Shown here: positions 14,761 through 21,148 of the stretch, piece after piece
Numbering within the stretch: the stretch's first letter is position 1
Layout: the number at the start of each line of letters is the position of its first letter
Assembly (NCBI GenBank): GCA_003694965.1
Contig: RFJG01000017.1
Coordinates: 1 to 27,856 of the forward strand
Origin: Methanobacteriota archaeon
GTDB taxonomy: Archaea; Micrarchaeota; Micrarchaeia; Anstonellales; J096
Direction: 5' to 3'
DNA: 27,856 bases
Notes under the pieces: model-generated
The model's input: only the letters and a program-made list of their open reading frames with translations
What the model was told of the DNA's origin: nothing
Database searches by the model: none
Made by a program: the position numbers and the translations under genes

Positions 14761-15721
14761 CCTTCTCTTCTATGTGCTTGGCCGCGAAATGTCCAGCAAT
14801 GGCGCCCTCTCCTGCTGAGATTACTGCTTGCTTAAGAGGGCTTTTCCTGCAATCTCCTACTGCGTAGATGCCTTCTATGTTGGTTTCCATCCTATCATTA
14901 GTTATTATGTAGCCCCTCTCATCCATCTCTACAATGCCATCCAACATCTTAGTGTTAGGTATCATTCCTATGAACACAAAGACGGCATCTATTTTCATCT
15001 CTTTGTCTTCCCCACTTTCTTTGTTGTGTAGCAAGGCACTCTCAACTCCTTCTTCTCCACCCCTTATCTCCTTGACTTCTGTGTTCCATACAATCTCTAT
15101 GTTGGGCGTTGAGAAAACCCTTTCTTGGAGCACTTTGTCTCCCTTGAACTTATCCCTCCTATGGATGAGGTATACCTTTTTGGCGAACTTAGCTATGTAG
15201 AGCGATTCATCAAGGGCTGAGTTGCCACCACCAACTACTATCACTTCTTTGTCTTTGTAGAATGGAGCATCACACACACCACAGTAACTAACCCCTTTGC
15301 CCCTATACTCCTTTTCTCCATCTACTCCGAGTTCTCTCCACGTGGCCCCGGTAGCTATTATGATAGCCTTTGCCTTGTATTCATTTTTGTTAGTCTTTAT
15401 TATTTTCCAGCCATCTTCTTCTCTGATTTCTCTGACTTTCTCCCCATATGCTATCTTAGAGCCGGCCGCTATGGCGTGCTCTGCCATCTTTTCTCCGAGC
15501 TCACTTCCGCCAATGCTCTTTATCCCTGGGTAGTCTTCCACGAGATGCGTTGTAGCGATTTGGCCCCCCGGAACCATATTTTTCTCAATAACAAGGGTTT
15601 TCATCCTTGCCCTACCAGCATAGACCGCTGCTGAAAGGCCTCCGGGCCCTCCTCCAATTATGACCACATCCTGCTCCTTCTCAACCTCCTCTTGTTTGCT
15701 AATGCTAAAATTAAGGCTCAT
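14741..15721 (-). CDS. trxB: Thioredoxin reductase
   Basis: This 326-aa flavoprotein passes electrons from NAD(P)H through FAD and a redox disulfide to thioredoxin-like proteins. FAD-binding GGGPGGLSAAVYAGRA lies at about 23-38, the redox pair is CGVC (C147, C150), and the NAD(P)H site is GGGNSALDE followed by HRRDKFKG. The second FAD motif is YAVGDCR near the C-terminus. HRR is the pattern associated with NADPH preference. A TATA-like ATTTAAATA at 15744-15752 sits about 25 nt before the ATG, though cotranscription with the pilin-like genes upstream (gap 29 nt) is also possible. Many proteins encoded just upstream contain paired cysteines. Confidence 0.95.
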   Translation of the reverse strand: MSLNFSISKQEEVEKEQDVVIIGGGPGGLSAAVYAGRARMKTLVIEKNMVPGGQIATTHLVEDYPGIKSIGGSELGEKMAEHAIAAGSKIAYGEKVREIREEDGWKIIKTNKNEYKAKAIIIATGATWRELGVDGEKEYRGKGVSYCGVCDAPFYKDKEVIVVGGGNSALDESLYIAKFAKKVYLIHRRDKFKGDKVLQERVFSTPNIEIVWNTEVKEIRGGEEGVESALLHNKESGEDKEMKIDAVFVFIGMIPNTKMLDGIVEMDERGYIITNDRMETNIEGIYAVGDCRKSPLKQAVISAGEGAIAGHFAAKHIEEKASEKKA

Positions 15722-15750
15722 AAGTTCATTACTCCTCCAACATATTTAAA

Positions 15751-16086
15751 TTATTTCCCAACTCCAACGACAATTTCCTTGCCGTTAACGCTTCTATCAA
15801 TATAAGCTCCTCGCTCTATAGGACAAGTTTCCTTCTCTTTGCTACCCTCTTTTACGTATATGCATAATGAGAGCTCCTCTCCTATCCTATCAGCTCTCTC
15901 ACTAATATTGCTCCATAAGCTATCTCCGTACATAGAGCTCCCAAACTCTCTATACAACTCCAAGTATATGTCATTGGCAAGGACATATTGCTGCTCATAT
16001 GATATGCCGCTCCGTGGAGGAACTGTTATGTGCGAGAGCATCAAGCTAACGACAAAGAACACAAAAGCAGCTTCAATTACTTTCAC
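15751..16086 (-). CDS. Pilin-like secreted protein, 111 aa
   Basis: A short N-terminus with an acidic residue (KVIEAAFVFF) leads straight into a hydrophobic helix (residues 3-22). An extracellular-type domain with two cysteines (CIYVKEG...TCP, about 74 and 87) follows. The shape is that of a minor type IV pilin or pseudopilin. The start is GTG at 16086, which overlaps the end of the upstream pilin-like gene by 14 nt; AGGTAA lies just before it. It is the last of three pilin-like genes in this cluster. No exact prepilin cleavage motif is visible, so the class is inferred from size, topology and context. Confidence 0.65.
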   Translation of the reverse strand: MKVIEAAFVFFVVSLMLSHITVPPRSGISYEQQYVLANDIYLELYREFGSSMYGDSLWSNISERADRIGEELSLCIYVKEGSKEKETCPIERGAYIDRSVNGKEIVVGVGK

Positions 16087-16351
16087 GGCATATTACCTCT
16101 TTCTCTCCATAATACCTTATGATGCATTCATCACCGCTAGTTGTTTCATTCCTTGCTATCGTGTCAAAGGATTTTATGAGGAGTTCTTTAAGCTCCCATC
16201 TCTCCTTTATGTTGTCCATAGCTATTTTGTAGAGGTGGAAGTGCGCTATAATAGTCGCTAACATCATGACAAAGAATGTCACGCTTATGACGCTGTCAAT
16301 CAAGAAGAGAGCTTTTTTGGCACTCTGCCGTTGTTTTCTCCAAGTTGCCAT
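16073..16351 (-). CDS. Pilin-like protein with type IV prepilin-like N-terminus
   Basis: With the ATG at 16351 the product is 92 aa; a GTG at 16360 is an alternative. A basic leader (TWRKQRQSAKK) precedes ALFLIDSVISVTFFVMMLAT. This resembles the classical prepilin pattern G/A-F-T-L-I-E followed by a long hydrophobic helix, with Asp in place of the usual Glu5. Cleavage after the alanine would expose Leu-Phe-Leu-Ile-Asp. The short outside part contains two cysteines (DECIIRYYGEKEVIC). It overlaps the upstream class III pilin gene by 56 nt, an unusually long overlap that still leaves both hydrophobic segments intact. It is probably a minor pilin of the same filament. Confidence 0.65.
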   Translation of the reverse strand: MATWRKQRQSAKKALFLIDSVISVTFFVMMLATIIAHFHLYKIAMDNIKERWELKELLIKSFDTIARNETTSGDECIIRYYGEKEVICRESN

Positions 16352-16562
16352 ACTCACCACACTTCCCTTCTATGCACAGAACTCCTTCCTTGATGTTAGC
16401 TCCACTAAATCCATAGCACGACATCCCTTTAGCGAACCACAACGCGTTGTTGGGAGCTTCCTTTTTTAGTGAGATGCTAATCAATGAGCCCATTATTATA
16501 GCGCTTGCCAAAAATGTTATGAGGAAAGAAAGGAGGAATTCAACACTTAACTGTCCTTTCAT
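16296..16562 (-). CDS. Class III signal peptide pilin, 88 aa, four cysteines
   Basis: The N-terminus MKGQLSVEF has the class III archaeal prepilin motif (Q-x-S-x-E, Q3/S5/E7 here written as GQLSVE). A membrane helix (FLLSFLITFLASAIIMGSLI) follows. In methanogens such prepilins are cut before the glutamine by the peptidase EppA and assembled into pili. The outside part is short and holds four cysteines (SCYGF, VLCIEGKC, AEC), enough for two disulfides. It starts 4 nt after the stop of the upstream membrane protein gene, so the two are probably cotranslated. The C-terminus overlaps the next pilin-like gene. Confidence 0.82.
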   Translation of the reverse strand: MKGQLSVEFLLSFLITFLASAIIMGSLISISLKKEAPNNALWFAKGMSCYGFSGANIKEGVLCIEGKCGEYGNLEKTTAECQKSSLLD

Positions 16563-16566
16563 CCTC

Positions 16567-17289
16567 TCACGCGTAGCGTGCCACAGCTCCTCTAACTTCT
16601 TTGAGCTTTCCCAAGGCGTTCCCTAAGGCTATTGGATATAGGACGAATATACTTATTATGTTGATTAAGGGTATGAACATTGTCAAAAGCACTCCAACAT
16701 ACAATAAGTATGGCCCCATAAGTTTGAATATCTCTTTCACAGAGACCTTGATGGATGCAACTATCGCTTTAATGCTGCCAATTCCATTATAGACAACCAA
16801 GGTCATCGCAGAGTAGAAGAGCAAGTAATTAACTATGAATAATATAAAGAGCCCAACTATAGCTAACACTATTTGTATGACAAGGCTGCTGAATTGTAAT
16901 ATGCCATAAGCTACCGGCCCTATGACAAGGACATTGGCAATGGCCCCTACTAAGTAGATGATGAAAAACTTGACATCGTTGTTTAGGCTGTAGTTCAGAT
17001 AGTCCTCTGTGTCAAACCTTCCCCTTCTCTCTATTGCCTCATATAATCCCTTAATCATTCCTCCCTTGAACCCACTTGCCAGGTAGAACCACACAAGGAA
17101 GAGTATGCCAGCCATTATGTAGCTGTAACTGCCGACATTGAATACCTCCATGAGCGGTTCCAGGTTCATAAAGAAAAAGAGCATAACGAACAATGCCATA
17201 ACAGTGTAGAAGCCATAAGCTATTAGCGGAAATACAAAAGCAAGAGGCTTTCTCGTGAAATCCCCATATATCTCTGAGACCTTTACCAT
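16567..17289 (-). CDS. Polytopic membrane protein (about six TM helices), upstream of pilin genes
   Basis: The start at 17289 gives 240 aa. The open frame runs further upstream, but that extension would enter the neighbouring nucleotidyltransferase gene on the other strand and lacks a promoter. The minus-strand TTTTTAAAT at 17312-17320 is about 25 nt before 17289, indicating a leaderless start. Six hydrophobic segments can be seen (about residues 18-41, 53-74, 106-130, 135-162, 191-212, 214-228), with an amphipathic region (GIGSIKAIVASIKVSVKEIF) between. It resembles loosely defined archaeal families such as DUF4013. Its position before three pilin-like genes could mean a role in pilus assembly, but it lacks the TadC/PilC pattern I would expect of a platform protein. 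Confidence 0.75.
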   Translation of the reverse strand: MVKVSEIYGDFTRKPLAFVFPLIAYGFYTVMALFVMLFFFMNLEPLMEVFNVGSYSYIMAGILFLVWFYLASGFKGGMIKGLYEAIERRGRFDTEDYLNYSLNNDVKFFIIYLVGAIANVLVIGPVAYGILQFSSLVIQIVLAIVGLFILFIVNYLLFYSAMTLVVYNGIGSIKAIVASIKVSVKEIFKLMGPYLLYVGVLLTMFIPLINIISIFVLYPIALGNALGKLKEVRGAVARYA

Positions 17290-17365
17290 AGAACAATAAC
17301 ACACAGAGAGATTTAAAAAAGTTTGGCTAACGGCGTTTTTATAATCTTCTCCTCTACTCTTTTGT
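17290..17365. promoter_or_regulatory. Divergent promoters for the pilin cluster and nucleotidyltransferase
   Basis: This 76-nt gap carries two separate TATA-like boxes. The minus-strand TTTTTAAAT at 17312-17320 serves the leftward membrane and pilin operon. The plus-strand TTTTTATAATC at 17336-17346 serves the rightward gene. Both lie about 25 nt from the respective ATG, consistent with leaderless transcripts. Confidence 0.6.
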
Positions 17366-18088
17366 ATGAAAGCAGTCATACTTGCCGCTGGCAAGGGGAC
17401 GAGGTTGAGGCCTCTCACATATGCCATACCTAAGCCTCTCCTGCCAGTTGGAGGCAAACCCGTTATGGAATACTCCATAGACAATGTCAAAGAAGTTGCG
17501 GACACCATATACTTGGCAGTATCATATCGCAAGGAACTCTTAGAAGACTACTTAATGCATGTTGATTACGGCCTTCCAGTCCTTCCTGTTTCCACTCTTG
17601 GTTGGGAGACCGCAGGAGATTTGAGGCTCCTCGTCTCCGACAAGGGAATAGAGGAAGACATAATTGTCTCCTATGCCGATGTCATAACAAAGTTCTCTGC
17701 TAGGGAACTATTGAATTTCCATAAAAAGAGTGGAGCATTGGCAACTCTCATGCTCTTTCCTGTTCCCGACAAGGATAGGGAAAGGTTTGGTATAGCAACG
17801 ATGGAAGGCAATAGAATAACCTCTTTCATAGAGAAGCCGAAGTACGATGTTGGTTCAAACCTTGCCAATGCTGGCTGCTACATACTATCCAAGGAGGCCT
17901 TGTCTATGCTCAAGTTTGAGAAAAAGAAAGTTGAAGAGACCTTGTTCGTGGAGCTTGCCAAATCAGGAGAGTTGGCGGGTTATGTTGCCAATGTCCCTTA
18001 TTGGCTAGATGTAGGGACAAGAGAGGCATATGAGAGAGCTAACTCTCTCCTCTACTCGCTCTCTTCCAACTCAAACCTCTCGAAGTAG
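17366..18088 (+). CDS. Sugar-phosphate nucleotidyltransferase
   Basis: The 240-aa protein belongs to the NTP-transferase family that makes NDP-sugars (glucose-1-phosphate thymidylyl/uridylyl or mannose-1-phosphate guanylyl type). The nucleotide-binding LAAGKGTRLRPLT (6-18) and KPLLPVGGKPVMEY are intact. SYADVI holds the metal-binding Asp, followed by FGIA, FIEKP, NAGCYILS and the C-terminal WLDVGT. There is no C-terminal left-handed beta-helix or acyltransferase, so it is a stand-alone nucleotidyltransferase. It probably feeds glycan or glycolipid synthesis for the cell surface. The exact sugar and base cannot be decided from sequence. Its 3' end overlaps the convergent rpsB gene by 37 nt. 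Confidence 0.9.
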   Translation: MKAVILAAGKGTRLRPLTYAIPKPLLPVGGKPVMEYSIDNVKEVADTIYLAVSYRKELLEDYLMHVDYGLPVLPVSTLGWETAGDLRLLVSDKGIEEDIIVSYADVITKFSARELLNFHKKSGALATLMLFPVPDKDRERFGIATMEGNRITSFIEKPKYDVGSNLANAGCYILSKEALSMLKFEKKKVEETLFVELAKSGELAGYVANVPYWLDVGTREAYERANSLLYSLSSNSNLSK

Positions 18089-18678
18089 TTTATGGGCACT
18101 TGGAACTCGTCATAGCCCTTTATCTTGCCCTCTTTGAGCATTAACTCTCTTGTCAATAACCAGAAGAACAGGCCTAGGCTCTTCCTTCCCTTGTTGTTCA
18201 TTGGCACTATTGTAGAGATCCCCTTTGTTAGTGTATCTGTATCAACAAGAGCTATGACTGGAACGCTGGTCATATTGGCTTCTCTTATGGCCTCTTTCTC
18301 TGTTCTTGGGTCGCACACGAGCATAACGCCAGGCTCCATAAAATGCCTTGACTCGGGATTTGTCAGCGTTCCGGGTATGAACCTTTTTGTGATTATACTT
18401 ATCTCTGGCAAGAATTTCTTGCATTTTGTTGCTGCGTTGGCCGCATACGTCCTTGTAGCTACAATGCATATGTCTTTAAGGTTGTATTTTTTTACTTCCT
18501 CAAGAGCTTTCCTTATCCCTTCATCTATCTGCTCAAGGGAGAGGACATATATGCCATCTTTCCTCTTCTTGTATATATACTTGGATGTCTCTCCATTCTT
18601 TAGTTTTGTACCTATGTGTATGCCACTCTCCAAGTACCTTTCAACTGGCAGGAGAAGACCTTCAATCTTTTCTTCCAT
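18052..18678 (-). CDS. rps2: Small ribosomal subunit protein uS2
   Basis: The 208-aa protein matches archaeal uS2: SGIHIGTKLKNG near the N-terminus, YVLSLEQIDEGIRKAL, IVATRTYA, KRFIPGTLTNP, LVCDPRTEKEAIREA and VIALVDTDT-TKGISTIVPMNNKGRKSL. It is the last gene of the ribosomal operon. A GGTG ribosome-binding site lies about 7 nt before its ATG, and the 29 nt upstream of the ATG run directly into a tRNA-Pro gene. In many archaea rpoK and enolase lie between rpoN and rps2; here both are missing from this place. The C-terminus overlaps the convergent nucleotidyltransferase. Confidence 0.96.
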   Translation of the reverse strand: MEEKIEGLLLPVERYLESGIHIGTKLKNGETSKYIYKKRKDGIYVLSLEQIDEGIRKALEEVKKYNLKDICIVATRTYAANAATKCKKFLPEISIITKRFIPGTLTNPESRHFMEPGVMLVCDPRTEKEAIREANMTSVPVIALVDTDTLTKGISTIVPMNNKGRKSLGLFFWLLTRELMLKEGKIKGYDEFQVPINYFERFELEESE

Positions 18679-18707
18679 TAAAACACCTCTTTATGATGGG
18701 AATGGTA

Positions 18708-18798
18708 TGGGGCCGCCGAGATTTTCAGAGCATAGCTCTTTTGAGCTCGGGTCACAGGCACCCCAAGCCTGTAGGCTCCCAGACTACCACACGGCCCC
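18708..18798 (-). tRNA. tRNA-Pro (anticodon GGG) with interrupted T-loop
   Basis: The minus strand folds as tRNA-Pro. The acceptor stem is GGGGCCG/CGGCCCC with A73, and the anticodon stem is CAGGC/GCCTG with loop TTGGGGT and anticodon GGG. The variable loop is TGAC and the T-stem is CCGAG/CTCGG. G18-G19 and the G15-C48 pair are present; the D-stem is weak, with a U-U at 10-25. The T-loop is 25 nt instead of 7, and removing 18 nt restores a loop CTCAAAT (see intron feature). CCA is not encoded. The gene lies 8 nt after the rpoN stop and 29 nt before the rps2 ATG, so the tRNA appears to be cut out of the polycistronic ribosomal message. Confidence 0.88.
18723..18740 (-). other. Candidate 18-nt tRNA intron in the T-loop (between positions 58 and 59)
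   Basis: Within the tRNA T-loop the minus-strand segment AAGAGCTATGCTCTGAAA can be removed to leave CTCAA+AT, a normal-length T-loop with A58 and T60. The insert folds as AGAGC-TAT-GCTCT. Beside it, TC pairs with GA, and two AAA bulges sit on opposite strands, a relaxed bulge-helix-bulge of the kind cut by the archaeal splicing endonuclease. Cutting each AAA after its second base gives exactly this product. Introns at non-canonical positions, including the T-loop, are known in some archaea, mainly Thermoproteales. C at position 54 instead of T is unusual. Confidence 0.72.
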
Positions 18799-18806
18799 AT
18801 AAGCAT

Positions 18807-19004
18807 CTATTCTCTTATGTAGGAGAGTACCTCCTCGTTAAGCTCTACATGGCCTACGAACATCCTCCTACAGCAGTATCTCTCTAACCCGAGTTCATTC
18901 AACACCTCTTGCGGGTCGGTGCCAGAAGCCACTCCTTCCTTGTACTTATCCCATAAGTGGCCGAGCACTTTGCCGCACGTAAAACACCTTACTGGAAATT
19001 CCAT
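18807..19004 (-). CDS. rpoN: DNA-directed RNA polymerase subunit Rpo10 (RpoN)
   Basis: This is a 65-aa zinc protein of the archaeal RNA polymerase, equivalent to eukaryotic RPB10, which helps hold the Rpo3/Rpo11 assembly. The zinc ligands are CFTCGK near the N-terminus and the adjacent CCRRM pair. The start at 19004 gives the canonical FPVRCFTCGK beginning and is preceded by AGGTGATGTT. An upstream frame reaching 19070 would overlap rps9 and is not needed. It lies between uS9 and the tRNA-Pro, the conserved archaeal order apart from the missing rpoK. Confidence 0.95.
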   Translation of the reverse strand: MEFPVRCFTCGKVLGHLWDKYKEGVASGTDPQEVLNELGLERYCCRRMFVGHVELNEEVLSYIRE

Positions 19005-19008
19005 AACA

Positions 19009-19500
19009 TCACCTGTAGCTCTTCTGGAACCTTGCCCTTGCTTTCCTTCCCTTGTACTTCTTTGGTTCAACTCTCCTGTAGTCCTCTACTACATAACTCC
19101 TATCTTGTTCCTTAAGAGCCTTGAGAAGCTTATCATCTTTGAGGTAGTTGGCAACGCCAACCGCTATTGCTCTCCTTATTGCTTGAACCTGTCCCATAAC
19201 TCCGCCGCCTCTTACACTTACCTTTATGTCCAGCTTTGTTATTGCATCTCCTATGATGTTGAAAGGTTCTTTGATGAGACCTATCAAGTATTTGTTATTG
19301 TGGCTCTCTATGTTGAGCTTGTTAATAGTTACTCTTCCCTTGCCCTTTTTCACTACTGCCCTTGCTATTGCCTTCTTCCTCTTTCCTCTTGAGAGCTCTA
19401 CGAGGGTTTTCTTCCCCCTCCTAGTGGTCTTTCTTTTAGTTGTTTTAGCAGGAGCTTTTTTCTCAACTTTCTTTGTCTTGCTTGCTTTTTCCTCTGCCAT
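19009..19500 (-). CDS. rps9: Small ribosomal subunit protein uS9
   Basis: The 163-aa product has a 40-residue lysine-rich N-terminal extension (KKAPAKTTKRKTTRRGKK) that most archaeal uS9 lack. The conserved core follows: SRGKRKKAIARAVVKKGKGRV, NIIGDAITKLDI, VRGGGVMGQVQAIRRAIA. It ends in the basic tail KYKGRKARARFQKSYR, which reaches toward the P-site tRNA. Two adjacent ATGs exist at 19503 and 19500. The second is better spaced from GGAGGGGA and overlaps the uL13 stop as TGATG. A 19515 frame start would lie inside uL13 and is unlikely. Confidence 0.95.
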   Translation of the reverse strand: MAEEKASKTKKVEKKAPAKTTKRKTTRRGKKTLVELSRGKRKKAIARAVVKKGKGRVTINKLNIESHNNKYLIGLIKEPFNIIGDAITKLDIKVSVRGGGVMGQVQAIRRAIAVGVANYLKDDKLLKALKEQDRSYVVEDYRRVEPKKYKGRKARARFQKSYR

Positions 19501-19919
19501 CATAATCCCCTCCATCCGAGCTTCTTACAGAGCTCTTCTATTGTTATATACTTCCTCAACATCTCAGAGGCAATCACTCCCTCTATTTTCTTTCCTTCTT
19601 TTCCGAGTGGGTTGCCGCTATGTACTCTGAGTCTCTTGAGGGCAGCTCTCCCACTTGCCTTTTTCCTTGGGAGCATCCCTTTGATTATCTTCTTAACGAA
19701 TAAGTGCGGGAGCCTTGGGTATTTGGGGCTCCTTTCGGGGTCCTGCTTGTTCTTGAGGTCCCTCTTCTCCTTATATTTGTTTTCTGTGTATCTCTTTTCT
19801 CCAGAGATTATTGCTTTCTCTGCATTTATCACGTGCACCTCCTCTCCTTTGAGGAGTTCCTTAGCAACATATGTTGCGAGCCTTCCCGTAACGGCATTCT
19901 CAGCATCTATAATTAACAT
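19500..19919 (-). CDS. rpl13: Large ribosomal subunit protein uL13
   Basis: The 139-aa protein is archaeal uL13: LIIDAENAVTGRLATYVAKELLKGEEVHVINAEKA at the start (split by the usual strand-helix pattern), then GEKRYTENKYKEKRDLKNKQDPERSPKYPRLPHLFVKKIIKGMLPRKKASGRAALKRLRVHSGNP with its typical G-M-L-P-R motif. GAGGTGC lies 6 nt before the ATG. It follows eL18 by 18 nt and couples into uS9 through overlapping stop and start codons. Confidence 0.96.
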   Translation of the reverse strand: MLIIDAENAVTGRLATYVAKELLKGEEVHVINAEKAIISGEKRYTENKYKEKRDLKNKQDPERSPKYPRLPHLFVKKIIKGMLPRKKASGRAALKRLRVHSGNPLGKEGKKIEGVIASEMLRKYITIEELCKKLGWRGL

Positions 19920-19937
19920 AATAGCACCTCTCCTCTG

Positions 19938-20288
19938 CTACACAAGGATTATGGTATCCTTGAAATCCTTGAGCTCTTTGTGGCCTTCTTCTATACTCAT
20001 ACCTTTTCCTCCTGCCTTCTCTATCTTCTCCTTTGCTCCCTTGCTAAAAGAGAAGGCAGCTATCACTACTGATTTCTCTAATGTGCCATCCCCCAAGACC
20101 TTGCCAGGAACAACGATGAAATTGCCGTCCTTAGCATACTTATTTATCTTATCTATGTTTACGGCAACCCTCTTCCTCCTTGGCTTAGAGAGAAGCTTGG
20201 ATATACTCTTCCAGAACTTGCTCTTGTCCTTGCTGAGCTTATCTATGAGCTCAACTAACTTCTTATTTTCAGGTCCTTTTACAACCAT
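19938..20288 (-). CDS. rpl18e: Large ribosomal subunit protein eL18
   Basis: The 116-aa product matches archaeal eL18, an rRNA-binding protein with an L15-like fold. Landmarks are FWKSISKLLSKPRRKRVAVNIDKINKYAK, VVPGKVLGDGTLEKSVVIAAFSFS, and KIEKAGGKGMSIEE with the conserved A-G-G. It is the first gene of the eL18-uL13-uS9-RpoN-(tRNA)-uS2 operon, with GAGGTGA just before the ATG and a promoter about 75 nt upstream. Confidence 0.95.
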   Translation of the reverse strand: MVVKGPENKKLVELIDKLSKDKSKFWKSISKLLSKPRRKRVAVNIDKINKYAKDGNFIVVPGKVLGDGTLEKSVVIAAFSFSKGAKEKIEKAGGKGMSIEEGHKELKDFKDTIILV

Positions 20289-20364
20289 TTCTTCACCTCA
20301 TACGCTTGCGCTCGCTCCACATTCCGTGGAACTGCTCTATAATAATTAACATAGTCTTTATAAA
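20289..20364 (-). promoter_or_regulatory. Promoter and structured leader of the ribosomal operon
   Basis: The minus-strand TTTATAAA at 20357-20364 is a good TATA box. Transcription would start near 20330, leaving a leader of roughly 40 nt, which is longer than those of most first genes here. The leader holds a small hairpin (TCCAC, loop GGAAT, GTGGA) just upstream of the GGTGA site. It could control translation of the ribosomal proteins, but no known r-protein target site was recognised. Confidence 0.5.
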
Positions 20365-20413
20365 TCCTACCTCCAACTCCACGGGGAGCTCAATAACGCC
20401 AGCTACTATTGTT

Positions 20414-20971
20414 TTATGCTGGCAGTTGAAGAACTCCACTACCATTTATATTGCATAGGACATCCTTTCCATGCTCTTCACAGAATGGGAAAGATTGCGT
20501 CACATTGAGGAGGGTTTCACCTTCCTGCAACCTATACTTGATTAGGCTCTTTATCTCAATGTATATGTCTTTAGGCAAGTTGTTGCACTCAACCTCATAC
20601 CTCAACCTACTCTCTTCTATCGTTGCTTTCTTAACATCGCATAACACTGTCGTTGTCGTGTTGCTGCATTTTTCATATGAGTTTAGGAGTTTCTCAAAAC
20701 CACTCCCCCAATTAACTCCCTTGCATTCTCCAACACTTACTGTTGTGTTGAGGCCGCCCCCCATCTCGAATTTTCCGCTCAGGTTCTTTTTATCTATCTC
20801 AAAATTTAGGTAGAGAACCTTCCCTTTTATGGAGGCCTTTTCCAAATGGGGCATATTTCTTATGAACGCTCTTTCTATTATCTTCTCCTTCTCCCCAAGG
20901 CAACCGCTTAACATTGCCAATATCAAGAAAGAAGATATTAGCGCAATTGAGATGCTGGAATTCCCTCCCAT
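20414..20971 (-). CDS. Predicted lipoprotein, unknown function
   Basis: With ATG 20971 the product is 185 aa and begins with a signal peptide ending in a lipobox (ILAMLSGC, Cys at 24), so it should be lipid-anchored on the outside. An upstream ATG at 20992 would sit in the TATA box (minus strand TTTTTTATAATGG), which is about 25 nt before 20971 and supports the shorter, leaderless form. The mature part has six further cysteines and several N-x-S/T sequons (NTT, NVT, NGS). It reads like a small beta-rich domain that uses disulfides. I do not recognise the family. Confidence 0.72.
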   Translation of the reverse strand: MGGNSSISIALISSFLILAMLSGCLGEKEKIIERAFIRNMPHLEKASIKGKVLYLNFEIDKKNLSGKFEMGGGLNTTVSVGECKGVNWGSGFEKLLNSYEKCSNTTTTVLCDVKKATIEESRLRYEVECNNLPKDIYIEIKSLIKYRLQEGETLLNVTQSFPFCEEHGKDVLCNINGSGVLQLPA

Positions 20972-21079
20972 AATTCCCCTTCTCTTTGCCATTATAAAAA
21001 ACTTTCCTTATGCCGCCTACCTTATCTTCCCCCTCCATCTCAATTCTCCTATCCATCGCTTTAAAAATTCCACGCCACA

Positions 21080-21105
21080 ATAACTTGATAACTTGTATAG
21101 GTTAT
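21080..21105. promoter_or_regulatory. Tandem ATAACTTG repeats with inverted half-site
   Basis: ATAACTTG occurs at 21080-21087 and again directly after it at 21088-21095, and GTTAT at 21101-21105 is the inverted half of ATAAC. The block lies between the divergent lipoprotein and AIM24-family genes, upstream of the A/T-rich promoter region of the latter. The same half-site makes the palindrome at 5968-5979, so one regulator could bind both places. Confidence 0.4.
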
Positions 21106-21148
21106 ATTCATTTTAATTATTTTATTGAGTTTTGCTTCGGTGGTTGAT

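Noticed and set aside
15719..15735. Three-codon leader peptide (ATG AAC TTA TGA) overlapping the trxB start
   Set aside because: GGAGGAG is better spaced for this mini-frame than for trxB, but the TATA-like box at 15744-15752 places transcription start near 15723, after that site, so it is probably a coincidence.
16567..17532. Longer 321-aa version of the polytopic membrane protein
   Set aside because: The extra 81 residues overlap the nucleotidyltransferase gene on the opposite strand and the promoter region. The TATA-like box at 17312-17320 fits a leaderless start at 17289.
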